Source of the DNA: Paralvinella palmiformis
Lineage: Eukaryota > Annelida > Polychaeta > Terebellida > Alvinellidae
Assembly: GCA_025642065.1 (NCBI GenBank)
Contig: JAODUP010000275.1
Location: forward strand, 203,501 to 267,500
Reading direction: 5' to 3'
DNA length: 64,000 bases
In this document: positions 42,538 to 54,500 of the stretch, piece by piece
Layout of the letters: each line of letters opens with the position of its first letter
How positions within the stretch are numbered: the first letter of the stretch is position 1
Translations under genes and position numbers: made by a program
Notes under the pieces: generated by a model
What the model saw: the letters and a program-made list of their open reading frames with translations, nothing else
The model's database searches: none
Told to the model about the DNA's origin: nothing

Positions 42538-45500
42538 CCCATACCTGATATCTGGTTAGCCATATCTCTGGATGAATGAACAATCACAGATCCAGGTCCT
42601 GTCCTCTGTATCAGATGGCTACCTGGCTATGAAGATATCAAAATTTAAAAAATTACAATTTCATCTCCACTACAGCACACAATGAAATAGACAAATAAGG
42701 AATAAAAATAACTAATTAATATCTCTCTCTACACCACACACACACACACACATTACTGTCTGTGGTGTGATGTTATCAAACAGCCGAACCTGATGCAAGT
42801 CATTAAAGTTTGTATTTGATGGTGTAGCGTAGACAGGTCCAAACCTCAGAGGGCTTGGTATATTGTTGTTTGTTTGACCAGCATTAGCCTGACTGGTGTA
42901 GGAATTCATATAGTTGTCAGTCATTTGACCGTGACTACACTGTATCTTCCGTTTCTCCTCATCCTCCTCTTCCTGTTCGTATTTACGCCTCATTGTAGAA
43001 TTCCAGTGATTTTTTATGGCGTTATCGGTCCTATGAGAATTTAACAATAAAACTCTGGATGATTCATGATGGTGCATTTGTAAGATTTATTATTATTTGG
43101 AGCAACATAATAGCAAACTAAATAAAGTGACAGATATAATATACATCACACCATGTCATTCGTATTAATATTATTCTTAGCTGAACACTACCAAACAACC
43201 GTACTTCTGCTAAGTGCAATTTCACAATTACCATCACCAAAAAAGAAAACATGGCCTACCTTCCTGGGAGATACTTGGCTATCTCAGCCCACTTGTTACC
43301 GAGTCGTTTGTGTATCTGATAGATCATACGATCTTCTTCCTCTGTCCAAGCACACTTTTTAATCTCTGGATTGAGATGATTGTGCCACCTGGTGATTAAA
43401 ATACCATGTTATTACCACTGCCAAGCCAATTAACAGAGGGCACCAACAAATTAAATAAGTCACAATATTTATAATCACAGGATATGTACTTGTACATTGT
43501 TCATCATATCCATATAAATTCAAATAAATATTGCGATCGTTGTATCAGGATCTTAAAGGAACAGTTCACCTTCATTTCAAATTGTAAGGACTAATACAAA
43601 TATGCTCACAAATTATAAATGAAGTCAAAACAAGAACAAGATCAACCACTTATTAAATAATCAAGGTCAAAGTTAGTATTAGTTAATCAACTATAATTGC
43701 TCTGTCAGTGCCCCCATTTATGCCTCATTGTAGAATCCAGTGATTTTTTATGGCGTTATCGGTCCTATGAGAATTTAACAATAAAACTCTGGATGATTCA
43801 TGATGCTGCATTTGTAACATTTATTATTATTTGGAGCAACATAATAGCAGGAAAATTCCTTATGAAGATGACAAGAAGCACACTGAGTTGTCAGATTTAT
43901 GTAAAAGAACCTATGACGACATCAGTTAGTATTAGTTAGTGGGTGGAGCAGAGGAAGGTAAGCTCATGAGGATAGCTAAGCTAAAGCATCGGTGACTTGA
44001 CTTGATCACGATAGCTAAATAATCCTTGTGCTACCCGACATCAGACCAAGTGACTGTTTTCCTTCCCGCAAATCCAATCTGGTATTTGAGGAAGCAGTAA
44101 TGCCCAACTTCCAGTAATTAGGATTATTTCCTCATAACTATGACACAATATCTAAGACAAGTTCATGATCATTAATGGGGGACTTTTATAATCATTACAT
44201 ATTATCTGAGGGTGAACTTTATTTTCCTCTAGACATGGAATCCAATACACTTATATTTGTATTTTTACAACTATCTGAGACCAAGCCAGCTGAACAATTA
44301 AAAACCAAGGTATTTGTATTTAAATACTTTCATGCTAAGTTTGTTAGCAGTTAATTCATTATCTGATTAACTCGAAGTATTTTAGAAGGATATCTTTAGA
44401 TATCTTTCAATATACCAGATGTTATTATTACCTCTCTCTACATTGTTTTCCAGTGCGTCCTTTGAGATGTTTAGAGATGATGGTCCAGCGTTTAGGGCCG
44501 TACTGCTGTACGAGCTGAAGTACTTTGTCGTCTTCCTGTTGGATACAACCATAACACATAAAAATATTAACAACAGACACATATAACAGTTACTGTAGTA
44601 TAATCATGACACGTTTAAAAAATATATGGGTGTGTAGTAACATAGAAATGGATTATGTTTCATGAAATAAGACAACATTTTAAAAAGAAGAGCAAGATAA
44701 AAGAGAAAATGAGAGCTTATGAATGAAACAAACTTTCGTTAATGATCAGGTTGGATATCAAAGCCTAATCTAATAATATAGTATACATTATCTTAATGTA
44801 TATTAACATGACTGTCAAATGAAAGGACATTTATCAATGAGATAACATTGTATCATTAACCAAATGGTAACACACATAACCTGTTATCACACATAGCTAA
44901 TTTGTCTGTTGCTGATAAAGAACACAAATACATAGCAACATCATTTTATCAATTTATTGATCATTTAAATTGTCATCAGTAATGTTCTGAAAACTTTATT
45001 GGATTTTTTATTTTAAAAAATCATGTGATGGAACACATTAAACATCACCAATAAGTAGCTGTGTTAGATATGATAACAGACAATGCCAGGTGTTGTCACA
45101 GTTATTTGTTATTAGCCAATTTTTCTTGAATTTTGGAATCTATGGCAATACAACTATAATATATAATACTAATGTATATTTATAAAGCACCAAAACCAGG
45201 TAACCCTGTTCTGAGGTGCTGTACAATAAAGAAAGAGGTGTTTAACAAAATCACTAAATATAATGAGTACATTAACAATTAAAATATTGTTTGAATAGGA
45301 ATGTTTTAACATATTTTTAAAAACATTTAGTGACCTAGAATTTCTAATATGACCTGGCAACTTATTCCACAATGTTGGTGCAGCAACACTAAAAGCATTC
45401 AGTCCATAAGTTTGTATTTAGGAACGGCAAGGATCAGTTTACCAGATGATCTTAGTGTTCGAGTGTTAGCCTTCTCATGAAGAAGTTCTGTCAAATACAT

Positions 45501-48500
45501 CGGTGCTAGACCATTTAACGCCTTGTATGTGATCATAAGTGTCTTGAATTGAATCCATTTAATTACTAGAAGCCAATGAAGCTCCTTCAATGTCGGAGTG
45601 ATGTGATCATACTTCCGACACCCTGTGATAACTATTTATATCAAAGGCTTGCCTACATCAGAACTGGGGTCTATTTCATGCATAATCTATCCATTTCTAA
45701 TCATTCTTTCAAATGAAATCAGTTTCATGAAATGGGGATGTTTATCATATTTGATAATTCATTGCTTTTGGGAAAAATCACTAATACAAATACCCTAACC
45801 ACTTTCCAGTAGCAACATCTCTTTCTTGTAGCAATATATCCTGCTGATATAAACATCTAAACAAGAAAAATAACAGAATACATTCTACCAGGTATTGCTG
45901 AAAATGATGTCGCAGCAACGGGATCCATTTGCCTCTTTACACGATTGACCTCTACACTGGGAACATTCCCATCCGATTGTTGACTTGTTTGAACACTTTT
46001 TAGTGTAAGTATACCCTTTGTTACACACTTTCCTTGTCAAAATAGATTCATGATATGTACAGAACCATCAGAACTATTGGTAGTGATTCAATTTCTTAAT
46101 TACTCAAAACTGTCATTTGAGATCTGCTTGCTAACTGTTCTCTTTATTCATTGTCTGTCATATCAAGATCTGCTTGCTTCAAAGAAATATCTACCTGCAT
46201 GTATATATTATGGCTTCGTTTTTGGTAACTAATCTCTTTTTTCTTTGTCTGTCATCAACAATTGCAATTATAATGATCCCTTGATCAGAAAGATGAATTG
46301 GAACAGACCCGAGTGTAATAACATCAGGGAAGATTCTTAGTTCCAGTCAGTGTGTCCTTAATTACAATTGATGTATGTACAATGAAACATTAGTTATATT
46401 GCATTAAAATTATCTTGTAAAAGACATTTATCAATTTATGTATTATCATTATCATTTTTTATGAACCACAGCAAATTAAAAATATCACAAAACAAAATAA
46501 GTTTATTGTACATTGATCAAATTTTCAATTGTAGAAATCAAACTTCTTTAAGTTATGTGGCAAAGACCAAGCAGCAAAAGACCAGGTGAGCAATTAATGA
46601 AGGGGCTAAAGACTGAAGGGCCAAAAGACCTGGACCACACAGCAATATATCCAAAAAATTCAAAACAGCCATGAGTGTAGAACAAAAATGTTAATAGACA
46701 TAAAATAATTTTACCAAGCATGTCAAATGTAACTACTAATATTTAAACCTGATGTTTTCTGTAGTAAAACTGTCAAAAAATTATCGAAGTCTATAAATGC
46801 AGTTTGTGTTAAACAAATAATTCTATTAACTCTTTCTTAGACCACATTAATAGCATTTTATTAGAATTTTGATAGGCTATCATATACTAACTATATACCG
46901 AGCATCACTGTGTCTCGTTAACAGACACTATGACAGATAATCTGTATAATCATATCCTTCTATGTAACTCATATAACTTGCTTATAACTCATAACCAAAT
47001 CACAAAAGATGAGCCAAGCTAAAGTTTAAATCTGTGTTACAAGCTGTGTTACAACATAAAGATGACAATGGACTTGATAAACAAACATACATTACCTCTT
47101 TAGTCCAAGGACCCTTGATTAGTTCAGGATTCAGCACTTTCTGCCATCTGTGTTGACATTGTACATCTGAACGATCAGGGAAATAGTTAGCAATAACAGC
47201 CCAGTTATGAACACCAACAGCATCAACGACGTTCTTCAGCTTTTCATCCTGGAATGTAACATCATAGTTATTTGGATAATACTAATAAATAATACAGACA
47301 GATAGGCTTACAAACAGATCAGCCAACTGACACACCCGACTACAAACAACACAAACTGTGTGGATAATTGTAATTAGGTAAAGTAAAAACAATTAGGCTA
47401 TAATCAGCTGCCAGTATATACCAGTGTCTACAGCAAAAACAAGAAAATATTAATTGAGATCAATCATTGTTAGACAATACATTGATACAATGCATCTCTT
47501 TAAACAATCAGGCATATAAACACACATACAGAGAGTTGTGTAATTAATTAATGCCACCAACTTCAAATCTTGTTTTGAAAAGGTAAAATAATCAATTAAA
47601 ACCTATAAATAATTGAAATTCCAAACAGCTTAATTGTTTTAGATTTGTCAGATGTGGAAACAGAAAATATGGAAACAGTTACTGTACTTCATCGATAGAA
47701 AATCTACTCTCCAATAATAGCCTACATCTGATGAATGTCTTTTCAGTAGGTGTAGTGAGTTTTATGAATGTTTACCTCTAAAGCATTTCTAATGCCATTA
47801 AGCTCCGTGGTGAAGGAATCATGCTCACTGTTGAATTTTCCCTTGTTTTATAGCCCTCCACATGATGTATTTAAATTCTATCTCACATTGACTTTGACGG
47901 TATAAATTTAATATGTTGGTATCATATGGTGATGACCCAAATTGTCAAATATATGATGACACAAAGACAAAAGTTCCCATTATTGTTGAATTTTATTATA
48001 ACACAAGTGATATGCATGTTTTCACAGCAATTCACCTCTTTTTCAAAATTATGAATGGCAGAGCAAAACAAAAAGCAAGAAATTTAGAGAAAAAGTAGAA
48101 AAAATAGGACACAGACAAAAAAGGGAGGATTACTGAGCCAGGATGTGATATCAACAAGTCAATTATGTTTATGGTTAACTGGCACCAGAGGATCATACCC
48201 ATATCCGACTATCACTGTGTCATATTAACTGACACTATAATGTATAAAACATATAATCATCTCCAGTGGCACCATAATTAACATTAATACACACATTTAT
48301 GTATCATTTCTAAACAGCAAACTTTAAATAATAAAGCTGAACAATTATATTTTTAAACATTTTTTAATCATTTGTTTTATAAAATGACAAGTATTTGTAT
48401 TCTCCAAAATTAAAAGTATTTGATATTAAATATTATTTTTGCAAATTATTTGATATTAAATACATTTTCAAATACATTAAAATATTTTTTTTTAATTGTT

Positions 48501-51500
48501 TCAAGGATTTATCTGACTAATTTGTCACTAACATGACTTATTCCTGGAAGCAATTTGATAAATGAAAGATGACACAAAGATGTAATCCTATAATTGTTGA
48601 ATTTTATAATAACACGAGTGATGTGCACATTTTCACAGCAATAAGCCTGAAGCACGATGGCGTCAAAAACAAACCAGCCGCACTGTGCATTGTGTGAGTT
48701 ATAGGGGCCCGCTAAGCGATAATACAGTGATAATCCCACCATTTTAACCTTAAACGTCAATGTTCCGGATCTGTTATAATCATGCCAAAAACTAACTTCT
48801 GTGTACCAGTAGTTTAACTCTGCTTCGACAGCAAAAAAGCCGGCACTGTTGAAAAATTGTATTCCCAAACTAAAAATCAGATTATAACTATATGCTAATT
48901 GTCCGTCATTGCTACATTCAACATTGTAAACCATAGTACAATAATATTCACTGCACATAACAAAGACTGTTAAAATGTGGTGTTCATAGTAAATCACACT
49001 AAAATTTAATTTAACAAAAAGAAGAATAGAGTCCAGTATATTGGTAAATTTAATTTATTATTTATGGATATAATAATATGGTAAATTACACTTTATTTAC
49101 CAATATTATTATTTATGATCTGATGGATAATAATATTGGTAAATTACACTTTATTTGTATTTTTCACTGTTTCAGTCAATCCTTACACTGACACTGTAAT
49201 TATAAAAATTTGACTCGCAGATTGTCATTTCGAATTAAAACTACCCAACGCTTTCTCAGCGTTTCAACCCGCAGCCAACACATGTCAATTTATATGTTTA
49301 TATTGCTTACTAGTGGCATGACAATATGGTACGCAGGAGTTAGTTTTTGGCATGATTATAACAGATCCGGAACACTGACATTTAAGGTTAAAATGACGGG
49401 ATTATCACGGTATTGTCACTCAGCTGACCCCCTATAAATCCCAAAATGCAAAGCGTTCCTGGTTTGTGACGTCATCATGCAATGGGTCTATTTACCTAAT
49501 TTTCGAAGTTACGTTGTCAAAGCAAAAAGCAGGAAATTTAGAGAAAAAGTAGGACACAGACAAAAAAGGGAGGATTACTAGCCTGGATGTGATATCAACG
49601 AGTCAATCATGTTTATGGTTAACTGGCACCAGAGGATCATACCCATATCCGACTATCACTGTGTCATATTAACTGACACTATAATGTATAAAACATATAA
49701 TCATCTCCAGTGGCACCATAATTAACATTAATACATACATTTATGTATCATTTCTAAACAGCAAACTTTAAATAATAAAGCTGAACAGATATGGGGTCAA
49801 ATACAATTATATTTTTAAACATTTTTTAATCATTTGTTTTATAAAATGACAAGTATTTGTATTCTCCAAAATTAAAAGTATTTGTATTTAATTAGTATTT
49901 TCACAAATACATTAAAATCCTTTTTTTATTGTTTCAAGTATTTATCTAACTAATTTTCTACTAACATGATTTGTTTGTGGAAGCAATTTGATAAAAGAAT
50001 TGTACATACTCAACCATGAAGTATTTGTTTTCTCACTGAACCTTCTGAAGTGATCTAAGAACCGTTAGCCTACATCCAGTGAATGCCTACTCAGCAGGTT
50101 TAGTGAGTTTTATTAAAACTAACTCCAAGAAGTGCCTACCATCTGTAAGCTCCGTGGTGAAGGAATGATGCTCACTGTTGAATTTTCCCTTGTTTTATAG
50201 CCCTCCACATAATGTATTTAAATTCTATCTCACATTGACGGTAAAAATTTAATATGTTGGTATCATACGGTGATGACCCAAATTGTCAAATATATGATGA
50301 CACAAAGACAAAAGTTCCCATTATTGTTGAATTTGATTATAACACAAGTGATATGCACATTTTCACAACAATTCACCTCATTTTCAAAATTATGTGTGGC
50401 AGAGCAAAACAAAAAGCAAGAAATTTAGAGAAAAAGTAGGACACAGACAAAAAAGGGAGGATTACTAGCCTGGATGTGATATCAACGAGTCAATCATGTT
50501 TATGGTTAACTGGCACCAGAGGATCATACCCATATCCGACTATCACTGTGTCATATTAACTGACACTATAATGTATAAAACATATAATCATCTCCAGTGG
50601 CACCATAATTAACATTAATACACACATTTATTTATCATTTCTAAACAGCAAACTTTAAAGAGATAGATAGTCCACCTTCATTTCAAATTTTGAGGACTAA
50701 TATAGCTATACTCACAAATATTGTAAATAATGTCAAAATGTGTAAACGATCACCCACATATTAAATAATCCAGTTCAAAGTGCTGATTAATCGACGTTTA
50801 ATGGCATGTGCCATTTTGAAGCCAGACGACTGGTTGACTTGAAGTATGTAGAGCCCATACAAAAGCATGTAAACAAGTGTGAGTAAAGAATTATTGCTGA
50901 ACTAAACGTCAATATCTTGTTGAAATTACGTCATGAATGACATACAACCATATTAGTTTGAACCAGAAGGAACATGACAAGAGGAAGATTCAAATGACTC
51001 GGATATTAACGCTCAAGAGAAACTATAATCGGCGTCAGTATAGAGATCACCGATGTAACATCAGAGCATTTCAGTTTGCTTCTTCCCGCCTTCAGGTGCA
51101 GCCGTAATGGCGGCCCTCCAGTGATTTGGATTATTTTCCCTATATCTATGATATCAGGTATATTTTGTAATTATTATTGTGGAATTGTTGGTTACTGTTC
51201 TAAGCATTACATATTTAAAAAATATTTTCTGAGGGTGGACTATCCCTATAAACTTGGGTTTTACTCAGAATAGATTACATTGATTCACATATTTAACTTC
51301 GATATAGGTGAAAAGTAGTTGTTAGAATGGCATGAATTTATAACATGTTATTATTGATATAATAAAAATATAAAACTACAAATGTAAATTTATTCATTAG
51401 ACTATGAGGCTGTGAAAATGGGCATCAATCATTGTAATAAATTATTTGAGGTATTCTAATTTTGGTGGAAACAATTAGACCACATTTTACTAATTATGCA

Positions 51501-54500
51501 CCAATATGTTTTTTTTGGCGACCTAACCCAATTGAGCTGTGTTGTGATTGGTTGAGCTCGTCTTTTATTTTTTATGGTGCTAATTCAAATGATCTATTGA
51601 ACAATTTGATGATCAGAAACGACACTCTTCTTCACTTTGGCTTTATTGTTAGTGTACATATACATGTACGTAACTGAGTTGTTGGCTGTCTCAGATGTGC
51701 AATAATTGCTACCAAACAATATCAGTAAAATCTGATAACGTGTAAAATTATCCAAATTACAAAAACATTAACTCGTTTACAATTATGTTAATATACTAGT
51801 GGTAAAGAGATTTTGGACCTTTCTTTGTCTGCTCTGATGGACAATTATGAACGTATTTTGGGATACAATTACAAATTAACAAGAATTCACAGCTGGTTTA
51901 ACTTTAAGTACTTATTAAGATAATTGGACTGATTAAATCAATTAAAATAGTTTACAGAGATAATCTCAGTAGATGTGAGCAGCATCCACCAACTATGACC
52001 AGAGTACTGTATCCCGAATTCAGTCAGCTAGCAACCATATACAGGTTAGAAATGGGGCATTTGTATTTGGTAACATATTCTTCCATGTACATCAGGCATT
52101 TAAAAAAAAAATTCCTTGTTTGTTTTGGGGGGGTGCAGTATATACCATAACTAAATTTCAAACTTATTCGAGACCCGTTTCTGAGAAAACCGAATACCTT
52201 TAGATGATTTATGTTTTACAGCCACTTTTGTGCATAGGGTAGACTAAATGGGCCGAGTGACTTCCAAAGGTAATGAGAAGAAGTGAAAGACGAAACAACC
52301 TTCAGATATGCCCACGCCAGGATTCAAACACTGGTGGTAGTGATCCCAAATACCTTTAGATCGAACCTTTTCTTATACAATTTTATGTAATAAAATGTTT
52401 GATTAAAGTTTTACTGATACTGTATTTCATTTATTTCTGAGTATTCCACAGTTTGTACATGGATAAAACAAGATTACCATTCCCCATAATGTGACTTTAA
52501 GCTCTGGAAAACTATCATCCCTGCCTCATACAACAGCCTAAATACATACACACACACACCCCAACACAACAGACTAGAGATCAACTGCTAACTTGAAACT
52601 GACGGAGATAATACTACTCAACAAAGAAACAAATAACAAGGCATCATCAAACCTCATCTTTTGTCCAACGTCCCTTGTTTATAAACTTCTTGGAGCCTTG
52701 CTGGTACGGGATGCTACCATAGTCACTTCCTTCTGCTTGAAAGTCATCATCGCTATCAGATTCATCACTGTCATAATGACTTGAAGCTGCATAGTTAGAA
52801 CTGAAACACACAGATAATAAAAACTATTGACTAAATGTGTTTTGTAATAATCACCTGAAAGTTTGAGGTTTCTAGCCATCATGAAGCATACTTCTGATCT
52901 CATTAACATCACTGTTCCATATTATTTCATCAAACACAACTCACATCTACTAACAGTCTGACATTTCTGTGATAACTTTTATATTAAGCCTGTTGCAGTT
53001 TATTATGATTATCAGTGAAAAACTGTCAACTGTCCTTTCCATATAATCTTACTCTTAGATAAAAATGTTAAAGGTCTGTAATTGTCTTAAATGTGGTTTT
53101 GAAACTAATAATTGTACTATCTTTGTAATGTTTACAAGCCTCTCAACTAAAGATTACATAAAAATGGCATGCAGATGCTTAAACAATGGTTGAGAGGGCT
53201 TCCGTTTGTCTGGATGCTATATACGATTATAATAATAATAATAATGTATATTTAATAAAGCGCCCTTACTAGCAGGAGCCATTCAAAGGCGCTGTACAAA
53301 TAATATGTAATTTAATAATACCCCAAATAACATGTCTGTAAAAACCCTGTAATGATTTAAAAGATAATAATTATTTATCTGTGAAAGCGACCTTAAATAG
53401 GTGTGTTTTTAGAAGAGACTTAAAATTTCCAAGAGACGACGAATTTCTAATATTTGCCGGCAACTTATTCCACAAATTGGGGGCTGCAACACTAAACGCA
53501 CAATCACCATATGACTTGAGCCGAGACACTGGCACCTGCAATAGTATCTGACTGGATGACCTGAGTTTTCGGGATGACTTTCTAATGGAAACCAGTTCAC
53601 ACAGGTATTCTGGTGCCATATCATTAATAGATTTATAAGTTATTAACAGAATCTTAAAATGGATACGCTGTCTAACAGGTAGCCAATGTAGTTTTTGAAG
53701 AATTGAGGTAATATGATCAGATTTTCTAGTATTTGTTACAATGCGAGCTGCACTATTCTGAATTCGCTGAAGGCGATTAATGTTATAATCAGATATGCCA
53801 TATAACAGGGAGTTACAATAGTCTATACGAGATGTAACAAAGGCATGAACTACAGTTAAAAGTGATTCTTGTGTCAAGAATGCTTTTAAACAGTGGATGT
53901 TCTTAAGATGGTAGTAGGCAGCTCGGCATACTGATGTGACATGTTCATGCATGTTAATACATTGGTCAAAAATAACCCCTAGATTTTTTACTGACCCATT
54001 AGGGGTAATCGAAGATGCACCCATCTGTAATGCTGGTGTCTTTAGGGATTTAACACAATGTGGTGATGCCAAATATAAAATATTTGTTTTATTATCATTT
54101 AGTTTTAGAAGATTTTGAGTCATCCATAGCCGGATATCGGCAATACAATGTTCTAAATTCTTCAAGGAAGAGGAGAAATTTAACTCATTGTCAGGATCCA
54201 GTGATATATACAGCTGTGTGTCATCAGCATACAAGTGATATTTAATCCCATATCGCTGCGCAATGATCCCAAGAGGACGGGTATACATTGTGAAAACCAG
54301 AGGACCAAGAACTGAACCCTGTGGTACACCAGATAACAAAAACTGAATGTCAGATAAAATACCATGAACAGACACTCTCTGGGAGCGTTGTTCCAGATAG
54401 GATCTAAACCATTCAAGTACTCTACCTGACAGACCAAACATGTCTTTTAACCTAGAGAAAAGTACATTATGGTCAACTGTATCAAATGCAGCAGACAGGT

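Noticed and set aside
47913..48098. 61-codon frame repeated at 50254-50439, a possible small protein family
   Set aside because: Differences between copies are mostly amino-acid changing, and the frame is part of a longer non-coding repeat.
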